From: Mesoplasma tabanidae
GTDB lineage: Bacteria; Bacillota_I; Bacilli_A; Mycoplasmatales; Mycoplasmataceae
DNA length: 64,000 nucleotides
Assembly (NCBI RefSeq): GCF_002804025.1
Contig: NZ_CP024969.1
Location: 782,908 to 846,907 of the forward strand
Direction: 5' to 3'
The notes beneath the pieces are model-generated. The model was not told where the DNA came from. It made no database searches and worked only from the letters and a program-made list of their open reading frames with translations. Below, piece after piece: positions 11,726-21,252 of the stretch. Each line of letters begins with the position of its first letter. The first letter of the stretch is position 1. The position numbers and the translations under genes are program-made.

Positions 11726-11746
11726 GAAAATCTCCTTTCATGTTAA
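11719..11746 (-). promoter_or_regulatory. Inverted repeat enclosing Shine-Dalgarno and start of PTS gene
   Basis: On the mRNA strand TTAACATGAAA and TTTCATGTTAA are perfect 11-bp complements separated by the hexamer GGAGAT. If it folds, the Shine-Dalgarno sits in the loop and the AUG is paired in the 3' arm. As DNA it is a 28-bp palindrome, which could equally be a repressor operator. Confidence 0.55.
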
Positions 11747-11828
11747 TTTTACTTAAAAATGAAATGATGTTAAAAAAACGGCAAGGAAATTTTTTCCATT
11801 CTACACTACTTTAAATAGAAATAGCAAA

Positions 11829-12140
11829 TTAAACTACACCAGATATACCAATTGCGAACATAACAATGGCTGCTACTATTGTTGCAATAATCATAAAATA
11901 AAAAGCATAACTAGACCATGCATCCATATACTTATATTTACCTGAGACAATTTTAAAAGTCTGCTCTTTTTTATATTTCTTTTTACGTAAAAATGAAATG
12001 GTTATTAAAATTAATAAAACTGCTAAAATGACCAAAAGTAAAGACCCTCCAAGAAATAATCATCCTGCTTTCTCTGAAATTTTATTTGCTTCTTCTGCTT
12101 CTGCTAACGCAACAAAATTTTTTATATCATATTTTGTCAT
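11829..12140 (-). CDS. Small two-helix membrane protein
   Basis: A 103-residue protein of unknown family, starting at ATG 12140 behind AAAGGAG. After a charged Ala/Glu-rich N-terminus, one membrane helix spans about residues 27-50 (Leu/Ile/Val-rich). It is followed by a basic loop (RKKKYKKE) and a second helix near 78-100. The frame contains one UGA. It lies upstream of the PTS gene in the same direction with a 103-bp gap and no clear terminator, so it may share that transcript. A link to sugar uptake is only suggested by position. Confidence 0.7.
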
Positions 12141-12306
12141 TTTATCTCCTTTACCAATCTTGTATTTTATTCTAGTATTTAAATAAAATAATTTTAAAAT
12201 AGATCTATTTTAATTTTAATATTAATTAATTAATTTGTTTTAAAAAAGTGTAAATAGAAAAAAATTCCAATTATTTTTCGTTAAATATTTTTTTACTCTA
12301 TATAGG

Positions 12307-12312
12307 TATAAT
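12307..12312 (+). promoter_or_regulatory. -10 promoter element upstream of 12338 gene
   Basis: TATAAT 25 bp before the start, followed by an AAAAGGAG Shine-Dalgarno. A TTAAAT lies about 20 bp upstream as a poor -35. Confidence 0.55.
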
Positions 12313-12337
12313 TAAAGTGTAAAAGGAGAACAAAATA

Positions 12338-13246
12338 ATGAGATATTTATCTTTAACTGCTTCAGAAATTAAAAAACTTAATTCAAAAGAATTTATCGAG
12401 TCTATTAAAAATTCTGAAGGAAGACTTTTAGTAAGCGAAAATATAGTTATACTTGATCCTTTATTAAAAAGTATAACTAATTCGGAATTAGCTGCTGCAA
12501 TGGGCGCGGACATTTTATTGCTTAATCTATTTGATGTTCAAAATCCTGAAATAAAGGGGATGCCAAAAAATGTTAAGCCCTATGAATTAATTAAAAAAAT
12601 AAAAGAATTTACAGGTAGATCGGTTGGTGTAAATTTAGAACCTGTTGATCCAGAATTTTGTGAAAATAATAATGATTTTTGAAAAATGACTAAGGGTAGA
12701 CTTGCATCTGTTGAAAATGTTAAGAAATTAAAAGATTTTGGTGTTGACTTTATTGTTTTGACAGGCAATCCAGGAAACGGAATAACAAATAAGGAAGTTG
12801 TTAAATGTACAAGACAAATAAAAAATATTTTTAAAAATGAAATAGTAATTTTTGCAGGTAAAATGCATGGGGCAGGCATGGGGGATGCAATACTTAAGGA
12901 CGAAGAAATTAAAGAATTAAAGCATGCTGGAGCTGATGTTATACTAATTCCTGCACCAGGGACCATTCCTGGAACAACAGTCGATTTAATATCGAAAAAA
13001 ATTAATCTTATTCATGATCTTGGTTTATTATCTATGACTTCAATCGGTACTTCACAAGAAGGAGCAGATTTGCAAACAATAAAAACAATCGCATTAAATG
13101 CTAAAATGTGTGGTACAGATATTCATCACATAGGTGACACAGGATATCCTGGTATAGCAGTTCCAGAAAATATTACATCATACAGTATTGCCATAAAAGG
13201 AATTCGTCATACTTATTTTAGAATGGCTTGTTCAATTAAAAGATAA
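12338..13246 (+). CDS. TIM-barrel protein of DUF7916/phosphonomutase-like type
   Basis: The 302-residue cytosolic protein has alternating strand-helix repeats of a TIM barrel, including NSELAAAMGADILLLN, VNLEPVDP, VDFIVLTGNPGNG and IGTSQEGADLQTI. It resembles a family of unknown function found near PTS genes in Firmicutes and often mislabelled as PEP phosphonomutase or haloacid dehalogenase; I assign this from memory of the family pattern. There is one UGA, near residue 115. It has its own promoter and terminator, between the PTS gene and nagA, suggesting a role in amino-sugar metabolism. No reaction can be named. Confidence 0.65.
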
Positions 13247-13249
13247 CTT

Positions 13250-13278
13250 TAAGAAAGCGCTTACAGCGCTTCTTTTAA
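13250..13278 (+). terminator. Intrinsic terminator after 12338 gene
   Basis: GAAAGCGC-TTACA-GCGCTTC followed by TTTT, immediately after the stop codon. Confidence 0.88.
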
Positions 13279-13363
13279 ATACTAACAATGTTTTTAAAAT
13301 ATAATTTAAAAACATGAGAATTATTTTCATAATATATTTTATATATTGCTTACATACCATATG

Positions 13364-13369
13364 TATAAT
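13364..13369 (+). promoter_or_regulatory. -10 promoter element of nagA
   Basis: TATAAT (ATGTATAATC context), 28 bp before the GTG start. An imperfect inverted repeat ATGAGAA-TTA-TTTTCAT lies about 35 bp upstream at 13315-13331. Confidence 0.5.
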
Positions 13370-13396
13370 CATTATATAAAAAGGAGTGTATTATTT

Positions 13397-14533
13397 GTGA
13401 TAATTAAAAATGGGAAAATTGTAACTCCAAAGAAAGTAATTGAAAATGGTTATATTGAGATAATAGATAGTAAAATATTCTCAATAAACGAAGGTTCTAC
13501 TAATTTAGAAGGAATTGATGTTAATGGTGCATGAATAATGCCTGGATTTATTGACGCACATGTTCATGGAGGATATGGAGTTGATTTTGAAACAGGTAAC
13601 AAAGAAAGATTTAATGTATTTTCCAAAAATGTTGCAAAAGAAGGTGTAACAAAATACTATCAAGCCACAGTAACAAATTCTGAAAAAGATAATAACAAAT
13701 ATTTAACAGAATTTAATGAATTTATGAAAACTAAAAATAAAGGAGCTAAGTGCTTAGGAATTCACATGGAAGGCCCTTTCATTTCAAAAGAAAAAAAAGG
13801 TGCACATGATCAAAAATTGCTGATTGCACCAAATATTGAGTTAGCTAAAAAATGAAATTATATTTCAGGAAACAATATAAAGATAATAACATTTGCTTCT
13901 GACTTACAAGATGGTTCTTTTACAAAATACTGCATTAATAATGATATTTTACCTAGTGTTGGTCATTCAAATATGGAAGCAAAAGAATTTGAAAAAGATT
14001 ACTTATTAGGCATTAAGCATGTTTGTCATATTTTTAATGGAATGAGTGGTGTTGATCAAAGAAAACCTGGATTAGCAACAGCGGCATTAAATTACTCAGA
14101 CGTTTTAGTTGAAGTTATTTCTGATGGAATTCACATAAACAATGAAATTTTAAAATTAATTTATAAAATTAAAGGGCCTGAACAAATATGTATAATAACA
14201 GATTCAATGAACGCAAAAGGATTGGATGATGGCAAATATAAAATAGGAAATTTAGAAGTAATTAAAAAAGGCATGACAGTTAAATTAACTTCTAACGGTG
14301 TACTTGCTGGTGCTGCTGCTACTTTTGATCATAATGTTAGATACTATAAAAAAACTTGCAATATTGAAATGATTGACTTGGCAAAAATGACTTCAAGTAA
14401 TATAGCTAAGCAAATGAAATTAAAAGACACCGGATCAATTGAAGTAAATAAATTAGCAGATATAGTTGTTCTTGATAATGAATTAAAAGTTTTATTAACA
14501 ATTGGAGAAGGGCAGATCATTTATAAAAAGTAA
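13397..14533 (+). CDS. nagA: N-acetylglucosamine-6-phosphate deacetylase
   Basis: NagA hydrolyses GlcNAc-6-P to glucosamine-6-P and acetate. The 378-residue amidohydrolase has DAHVHG (53-58, metal site), HMEGPF with metal-binding E125, GHSN near residue 193, HIFNGMS, DGIH and the catalytic ITDSMNA. The start is GTG at 13397, because AAGGAG ends 11 bp before it and upstream ATGs lie in the promoter. Together with nagB and the PTS it completes a GlcNAc route to fructose-6-P. UGA codons occur near residues 46 and 153. Confidence 0.93.
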
Positions 14534-14563
14534 AAAAATAGTAATGCATTTACTATTTTTTTA
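14532..14563. terminator. Bidirectional terminator between nagA and cutC-like gene
   Basis: AAAAAATAGTAA-TGCA-TTTACTATTTTTTT hairpin. It serves nagA on the plus strand and overlaps the stop of the converging cutC-like gene. Confidence 0.8.
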
Positions 14564-15218
14564 CTATTTTTTTAAATTGATTTATTTTTTGAATATCTAT
14601 TTCTGAGTTTCATGTTCCGTCAACTCTAACAGCAGTTCCTATATGAATTTCATCTGAAGCAGGTGCTATTTTTAAAATGTTATTTTCATTTACCCCACCG
14701 CCTGCTAAAATTTTCACTTTTTTTAGATCTTTGATTTTTTTTAATTTTTCTGTATTAAGTTCGATTATTTCTCCACATGAAGTTAGAACAGTATTTATTC
14801 CTAAAGAATAAAGCACATCAATTCCTTTTTCAAAGTCATTAAGTTGATCAAATGCTTTATGAAACGTTACATTTTTGTTTCCTTTTAGTTCCATTATTTT
14901 TTTCATCCTATCAACATTTATTTCACCCTCAGGAGTAATTATGCCGATTACTATACCTGATACTTTAGTGCCTTTAATAAATTGTAAATCTTCCAATATT
15001 TTTTGAAATTCAGTTTCAGTGTAATAAAAATCTCTTGCTGTTGGTCTCACAATTACATTTACTGGCAACTTTGAAATTTCCCCAGCTTCTTTAATTTCTT
15101 TATGAGTTGGGGTTAATCCCCCTACTTCTAGATTTGTACAAAATTCAATACGATCAGCGTTTGATTTATTAATTAGTAAAATGTCTTCCAAGTTTTTTGC
15201 AATGATTTCTAATTTCAT
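14553..15218 (-). CDS. cutC: CutC-family TIM-barrel protein
   Basis: The 221-residue protein matches the CutC family, once linked to copper homeostasis. Conserved blocks are ADRIEFCTNLEVGGLTPT near residues 21-38, NVIVRPTARDFYYTE, TFHKAFDQ and the late ILAGGGVNENNI phosphate-site-like loop. It starts 3 bp after the nagB stop, so it is translated with nagB. That neighbourhood suggests an amino-sugar or phosphosugar role, not a metal role; this is inference. The last 20 residues follow a UGA. Confidence 0.85.
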
Positions 15219-15221
15219 ATC

Positions 15222-15947
15222 TTATTTGTTCCCTAACTCTGACGCTGCTTGTTCATCAATAATGACGATTACATTTGAATGTTCTTGCAGTATTGTGCAA
15301 GGCCAATCAACAGATAATTTGCCTTCAATTAATTGTTGAATTGCTTTAGCTTTATTTTTGCCAGTTGCTAGTAAAACTATTTTTTTTGCATTCATAATTG
15401 ATTTTAAACCCATTGAAATAGCTTTTTTTGGCACTTCATCGATGCTTGCAAATAATCTTGAATTTGCTTTTATAGTTGATTCTGTTAAATTCACTTCTGA
15501 TGTTAAAGAATTAAAATCTGTATTTGGTTCATTAAATCCGATATGTCCGTTTACTCCCAAACCTAAAATTTGTAAATCAATTCCACCGTTTTCATTTATT
15601 AAAAGATCATACTTTGATGGATTTTCGACGTCTATACCATTTGGAACATGAGTATTATTTAAATCAATATTTATATGTTTAAATAATTTTTCGTTCATAA
15701 AATATCTGTAAGATTGAATATGAGTTGGCTTTAGCCCTTTATATTCATCTAAATTAAAAGTCTTGACTGAAGCAAAATTAACTTTTCCTTCATTATAAAA
15801 TTTTATTAAATTATTATACAAAGGTATTGGGGTTGAGCCTGTTGCTAAACCAAGTACTATATTATTTTTTTTGTTTATTTCATTTATTACGATTTTTGAA
15901 GCTTCAAGTCCAACTTGTTCTTCATTTTTAAGTCTAATTATTTTCAT
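15222..15947 (-). CDS. nagB: Glucosamine-6-phosphate deaminase
   Basis: NagB converts glucosamine-6-P to fructose-6-P and ammonium, feeding amino sugars into glycolysis. The 241-residue protein is of the short Gram-positive type. It shows GLATGSTP near 33-40 (phosphate binding), TFNLDEYKG near 63-71 with the catalytic Asp, and LGLGVNGHIGFNEP near 128-141. No UGA interrupts the frame except one Trp encoded by TGG. It is divergent from rpiR, with a 120-bp promoter region, and coupled to the cutC-like gene. Confidence 0.95.
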   Translation of the reverse strand: MKIIRLKNEEQVGLEASKIVINEINKKNNIVLGLATGSTPIPLYNNLIKFYNEGKVNFASVKTFNLDEYKGLKPTHIQSYRYFMNEKLFKHINIDLNNTHVPNGIDVENPSKYDLLINENGGIDLQILGLGVNGHIGFNEPNTDFNSLTSEVNLTESTIKANSRLFASIDEVPKKAISMGLKSIMNAKKIVLLATGKNKAKAIQQLIEGKLSVDWPCTILQEHSNVIVIIDEQAASELGNK

Positions 15948-16009
15948 ATTACTCCTTTTTATTCTTTTATTATTTTATTCTAAAAAACTACTATTTTAAC
16001 TTTACACAA

Positions 16010-16037
16010 TTGGAAATAATTTTTATAGATGTATAAT
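16010..16037 (+). promoter_or_regulatory. Promoter of rpiR regulator gene
   Basis: TTGGAA, a 16-bp spacer and TATAAT, 30 bp before the start. The -35 lies in GGAAATAATTTTT, which resembles other A/T-rich palindromes near the amino-sugar genes. Confidence 0.6.
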
Positions 16038-16067
16038 TAAAAAAGAATAAATGGAGTATTACTTAAA

Positions 16068-16904
16068 ATGAACAAGGAAATCTTTAAAATAGACACTAAA
16101 GAAAATGCTGATTCTACAAAGAATAATATGATTAGATATATAAATGAAAATACTGGTGACTTTTTATCAATAAGTATTGATTCTATTGCAAGAAAAGTTG
16201 GCATTTCTGTTTCTTCTGTTTCGAGATTTTCACAAAAAATGGGATTCAGCAGTTTTAAAGATTTACAATTATATGTTAATGAAGAAAATATTAAAAAAAA
16301 TCAAAGTTATACAATAAATGACGGAACAACAATTGAAGAAATAGTAAAAAATATTACTACATATAATTCTTACACAATAAAAGAAACATCAGACATTTTA
16401 AATAATGAAGAAATAAATAAAGTAACTAATGAAATTATTAGTTCAAAAGTTGTTTTAATATATGGTGTTGGTAGCAGCGCACTTGCTGCTCAAGAACTAA
16501 ACACTAATTTAAAAAAAACAGGTATAAATTGTGCTTACTTTTCCGATTTTCACAGTATTTTAGCAATTTTATCAACTCTTAGCGATGATAGTTTAGTTAT
16601 TTTAATTTCATCTTCGTTAAAAAGTCATGAAATCAAATTCATTTATGATTATTGCTACAAAAATAAAATTAAAAATTTATTGATAACTAAAGATACAACT
16701 ATCTTGGAGTATGAACCTTCTTATAAAATAACTTTCAAAACAATTGATCAAAAAGAAAGGTACTCATCTATTTCATCAAAAACAGCTCAACTTTTTATTG
16801 CGGACGTTATTTTTAACAGCGTAACAAATGATTTTGTTAAAAATAAAAAAGAGTTAATAAAGAAAACAAACGATTTAATTTCTGAATGAAATGAAACAAA
16901 ATAA
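16068..16904 (+). CDS. RpiR-family transcriptional regulator
   Basis: A 278-residue sugar-phosphate-responsive regulator. The N-terminal helix-turn-helix (~1-80) includes DSIARKVGISVSSVSRFSQK near residues 43-62. The C-terminal SIS domain (~110-260) has the phosphosugar-binding start VVLIYGVGSSALAA. Divergent from nagB and cutC, it probably controls the amino-sugar genes in response to GlcN-6-P or GlcNAc-6-P; this is inferred from location. The last UGA adds five residues (WNETK). Confidence 0.9.
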
Positions 16905-16946
16905 ACTTTATACTCTTTTTTAAGCGTGTAAAGTTTATTTTTTATA
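16899..16946 (+). terminator. Intrinsic terminator after rpiR
   Basis: ATAAACTTTATAC and GTGTAAAGTTTAT form a 13-bp stem with one mismatch, followed by TTTTTTATATTTATTTT. The converging manA stop lies 14 bp beyond. Confidence 0.8.
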
Positions 16947-16959
16947 TTTATTTTGTTTT

Positions 16960-17868
16960 CTATTTTTTAATTCAATAAAAAATAATTTCAATTTCACCTA
17001 TGATACTAATTTTTTTAAAATCACCCAACAAAATTGCTGAATCGCCTTTATTAAATTTTACTCCTTCAATAGTTCCTTTTCCTTTTATTACTGTTAACTC
17101 TATTCAAAAAGAATCTTCATATTTTTTAAAATATTTATGTTCAGAAGATTTAAATATAAAAACTGAAAAGAAATTTGATGAAAAAGTTTTTCCTTTAGCA
17201 TTTTTAACTATGTACGAATAATTATCTGGAAAAAAAATATTTTCTTTTGATTTTTCTATTTCTAGTTTTCTTTTTTTACCATTTTCTAATCTATCGTAAT
17301 CATAAAGTCTATAAGTAACGTCACTAGATCTTTGCAATTCAAAAACTTTCACATTAGATGTTATTGCATGCACTTTTCCAGGTGGAACATATATAAAATC
17401 ACCTTTATCAATTTTTTGAACTTTAAATAAATTCTTTCAATCTTTTTTGTTTATTAAATTATTAAATTCTTCTTCTGACTTTGCGTTATGACCATAAATT
17501 ATTTTACTATTTTGAGGACAATCAAGTATTATTCATGATTCAGGCTTTCCAAAATCGTTTTCATATTTAATTGCATACTCATCATTGGGATGCACCTGAA
17601 CAGATAAATCTTTAGAAGGATTTATTATTTTTGATAATAAGGGGAATTTGTCGTATATACCATTTCCAAAATATTCATTATTTTTTTCAAAAAAATCTTT
17701 TAAAGCAACATTTTCTTCTTCTAAATAACTTAAACCATTTTCATGAGCAGAAATAATTCATGCTTCACCTATAGTTTCATTCTTTGTATTTATATACCCT
17801 AAATCTTTTCATTTTTTTGTGCCCCATATTTTTTTTGAAAAGTAAGGTTTAATTTTTATTATTTTCAT
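16960..17868 (-). CDS. manA: Mannose-6-phosphate isomerase, class I
   Basis: ManA interconverts mannose-6-P and fructose-6-P. The 302-residue cupin enzyme shows the N-terminal KIWGT motif (14-18), the zinc ligands QVHPND near 92-97 and the active-site VPPGKVHA near 166-173. At least seven UGA codons are used, so only a middle fragment is open in the standard code. It starts 11 bp after the fruA stop and is co-transcribed. This pairing argues that the fruA-type PTS upstream imports mannose (or both mannose and fructose). Confidence 0.93.
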
Positions 17869-17879
17869 TTTGTACTCTA

Positions 17880-20309
17880 CTAAAATCTATTTAAGTATTC
17901 TTCTTTGTATTTTTTTCTTAAGTTTATATTATAATTTTTAATTTCTTTTTCTTTAATTTCTTTAATTTCTTTAATTTCTTTAAATATTATTTCATTATTA
18001 CTTTTAGCTTCATTTTTAGATAAATTTTTTATACTTGCAGCTTTTTTTACTTTTAATTGATTAATTTGTTCATTATATTTTTGTGAAATTAATTTTATAT
18101 CTTTTTTTAATGTTGACTGTTTGATAAATTCTTTTTCTTTTATATTTAATGGTTTAAAGTTTTCTTTTGCAATTTGAACTTTTAACTTATATTGTTCATT
18201 TATTTTTGCTATTTTTTCTTTTACAAAGTTAATTTTTTCTTCACTATAATTTTGTTCTTTTAAAGTTTTAATTTCAAGTTTTAATTGTTTTATATTTTCA
18301 AACTTTTTAGATTTTAATTCTTCTAAATGCAAAATATGTGCTTCTTTTACTGATCCAAATGCACCTGCATCTTTTAATTGTCAAATACCATATGTTGAAG
18401 TTGTCACTGCAACTCCTGCTGCTACAGCAATAAAGTAGTAAACTGTCATTGGTCCATAAGGCACTGCTCCTAATATTGCAACTATTGGTCCACCATGAGC
18501 AGCAGCGTCAGTAATCATGAATGCTCCAGCAATTCCACCAGCAACTGCACTTCCTAGTACATTACAAACGATAGCTCTTTTTGGGTCTCTAATAGCAAAT
18601 GGGATTGCACCTTCAGAAATTCCAATAGTTCCCATTATCATGGCTGCTATACCCATACCTTTTTCTTCTTCAGAATAAAATCTTTTAAATAGAATTGTTG
18701 ATAATCCCATACCCAGTGGTGCGACAGGAATAGCTGCTGACATAGCCCCCATTGGTTGCTGAACTCCAGCTGTTATTAATGCAGAACAAGTAATAAAAGC
18801 AATTTTATTAATAGGTCCACCCATGTCAAAACCAGCCATTGCACCTAAAATAAGCCCTAATCCTAATCCTACCAAAATACCTATATTTCCTGAATTATAA
18901 GCTTTTTCGATACCAGTTTGAATTTGATCCATAAGATATCCAATTGGTGCTCCTAATACATAAATAAAAATAATTGATATTGCAATACCTGCTGTTAAGG
19001 GAATAAAAAATATTGGCATTGCTGGAGCAAGAGATTTTGGAACTTTTCAAGTATTAACTCATCGTACGTAATAACCGACTGCTAAACCTGAAATAATAGC
19101 TCCTATAAAACCCATAGGTGTTGAAATAATATCCATTCCAGGAATTCAAGAGGCTAATTTTGTATTGTCATTACCTATGAATGCTCCTAGCATAGCTGGA
19201 GCTATAGCGGCCCTACCAGCAATTGAATTAGCAATAAAACCTGCTAAGACAGGAATCATTAATGCAAAAGCAGCTCCACCAATACTGTCAAGAATTGCTA
19301 ATATTCCTCACTTATATTCACCATTTGGACCTGATGTTCCAGACTCTGGTCCTCAAATAGCTTTTGCAAGACCTAATGAAAATGCTAAACAAATTCCACC
19401 AAGCACAATCATTGGAATCATATATGATATTCCGGCGAGAATATGATTTAATGCCCTATCATTTACTGCAGTTTTTTTACCTTTTTCATTATTAAAACCT
19501 TCATTTTTTCCAGCTTCAAAAATTTTTCCTTCTTCTAGACTTCTGTTTATTAATCTAACAGGATCTTTGATTGCTTCAGACACTTTTACAGCATAAACTT
19601 TTTTTCCTACAAATCTTTCCATTTCAACTGAAGTATCAGTTGCTAAAATAACAACGTCAGCTTCTTCGATCTCTCTATTTGAAAGTTTATTTCCAACTCC
19701 TTTAGAACCTTGTGTTTCAATTCTAACTGATACACCAATTTTTTGTCCTGCCTTTAACATCTTTTCTTCAGCCATATAAGTATGCGCTATGCCAGTGACA
19801 CAAGCGGTAATACCCACTACTTTTACTTTACTTTTTGTTACAGTATCTGATTTATTTCTTTCTTTTTCTGATAGTGTATTTAAAATAGTGGAAACATTTT
19901 TAGGGTTCTTTAATTCCTTTTTAACATTTTCATTCATTATTTTTACAGCTAAAGAACTTAATAATTCTAAGTGAACTTGGCCTGTTGGAGTATCTGGTAT
20001 AAGTAATGCCAAAATAACATCAGTGCCTTTGCCATCAAGTGAATTTCAATTAATTTCATTTTTTAACTTAATATAAAAAACAGCAGGTTTTATAATCTCT
20101 TTGATTCTAGCATGTGGAATTGCAAATCCATCTTCAAAACCTGTTGTAGATTCAGCTTCTCTTTTTTTAAAACCTTTAAGCAAAGTTTTTTCATTAGAGA
20201 TATATCCTAATTCAAAAGCTTTTTTACTTATATATTTAAAAACTTCATCTTGTGTTTTTAAATCAAGGTTAATAAATACGTGATTTTTATTTAATACTTT
20301 TCCATTCAT
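17880..20309 (-). CDS. fruA: PTS fructose/mannose EIIABC with coiled-coil tail
   Basis: An 809-residue fused permease. EIIA (~1-150) has the phosphohistidine H66 in AIPHARI; EIIB (~160-265) has C170 in GITACVTGIAHTYMA; EIIC (~285-645) is hydrophobic with about nine membrane segments. Residues ~650-809 form a highly charged Lys/Glu/Asn coiled coil ending in KEEYLNRF, which is not part of the PTS family. The start at 20309 is set by AAAGGA upstream; a further ATG at 20354 lies inside an operator-like palindrome. UGA codons bridge all segments with no TAA or TAG. manA follows directly. Confidence 0.9.
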
Positions 20310-20318
20310 TTTTTGAAT
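20304..20318. promoter_or_regulatory. Operator-like palindrome O1 over fruA start
   Basis: ATTCATTTTTTGAAT, with its complement in the opposite orientation at 20349-20363. It contains the fruA start codon. Confidence 0.5.
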
Positions 20319-20333
20319 ATTCCTTTCGAGATT

Positions 20334-20339
20334 ATTATA
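20334..20339 (-). promoter_or_regulatory. -10 promoter element of fruA-manA operon
   Basis: TATAAT on the minus strand, 25 bp before the fruA start, placed between the two palindromes O1 and O2. The -35 region falls on O2. Confidence 0.6.
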
Positions 20340-20348
20340 TTCTATTTT

Positions 20349-20363
20349 ATTCAAAAAATGAAT
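20349..20363. promoter_or_regulatory. Operator-like palindrome O2 upstream of fruA
   Basis: ATTCAAAAAATGAAT, the same 15-mer as O1 in inverted orientation, 45 bp centre to centre from it. It covers the -35 region of the fruA promoter. Confidence 0.5.
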
Positions 20364-20375
20364 ATTTTTTAATTT

Positions 20376-20401
20376 TACAAAAAAAATGGACTGACTCCAT
20401 T
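20376..20401 (-). terminator. Intrinsic terminator after rpiR-type gene
   Basis: Minus-strand AATGGA-GTCAG-TCCATT followed by TTTTTT. It overlaps the stop codon of the 20400-21206 gene and separates it from fruA. Confidence 0.8.
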
Positions 20402-21206
20402 ATTTATTTTGCCATTTTCACTCTTCAATAACATCGTTCTTAGGCAATATATTTTTAAGCATTTCCCTAAAAATCATTTCAATAATTAAATTCATACAAG
20501 TTTTTGAAGTAAAAGAAAATGATCTAAATTTTGCATCAGAGGATGATACTTTTAATACAACATTAACTTTTTCATCTCATTTATTTTCAAATTCTCCAGT
20601 TAGTAAAATAATTTTTATTTTTTTCTGCATTGCTTTTTCAATAATCTTTGATATTTCATTTTTATCTAACGAATAAGAAATTACAACTAAAACATCATTT
20701 TTACTCATAAAATTTAAATTTATAAGCTGTTGATGCCAATCTAGACTTAGCATAACGTTTTTGCCAATTTTTGTTAACTTATGTTCAAAAAGATATTTTA
20801 TTGAATAATTACCCCCTAAAGAAGCAATATTAATTTTATCCGCTTTTACTAAAAGATTAGATGCGCTTATTATTTCCTTCTCATCTATTCGCTGTAATGT
20901 ATTTGTAATATCCAATAAAATTCTTTCCTTATTGTCTTCTAAATTATTTTTTTCATAATTACTTTTAAAATAAATTTTAATTTCATTGTTAAGTTTTTCT
21001 TTAAATGTTTTGTAGTTTCCTTGAGGATAAATTTCATTTATAAATCTTGTTGTTGTTGGTTGAGAAGCTTTACTAACTTCAGCTAGTTCAGTTACACTTA
21101 GTTCAAATTTATTATTTTCTGTTATTTCTTTAATTATTGTTTCTGCAATTCTTTTTTGTGATTTCTGATCTTCAATGCTTGCTTTATAAACTTTTTCAAT
21201 AATCAT
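20400..21206 (-). CDS. RpiR-family transcriptional regulator
   Basis: A 268-residue regulator with an N-terminal RpiR helix-turn-helix (SVTELAEVSKASQPTTTRFI, about residues 37-56) and a C-terminal SIS sugar-phosphate domain (INIASLGGNYSIKY near 125). The SIS domain is divergent from that of the 16068 regulator. The start at ATG 21206 follows AGGAGG by 7 bp. It lies directly upstream of fruA-manA in the same direction, separated by a terminator and two matching palindromes, so it is the natural candidate to bind them. The inducer is unknown. Confidence 0.88.
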
Positions 21207-21252
21207 AGTTAACCTCCTATATACATAATAATATATCAAATTTAAGTGTTTT

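Noticed and set aside
17936..17990. Repeated TTTAATTTC units as a possible microsatellite or CRISPR-like repeat
   Set aside because: They encode the KEIKEIKEIKEK part of the PTS coiled coil; units are 9-12 bp with no spacers.
20310..20354. Upstream ATG at 20354 as the fruA start
   Set aside because: It lies in the O2 palindrome and upstream of the likely -10, whereas AAAGGA precedes the ATG at 20309.
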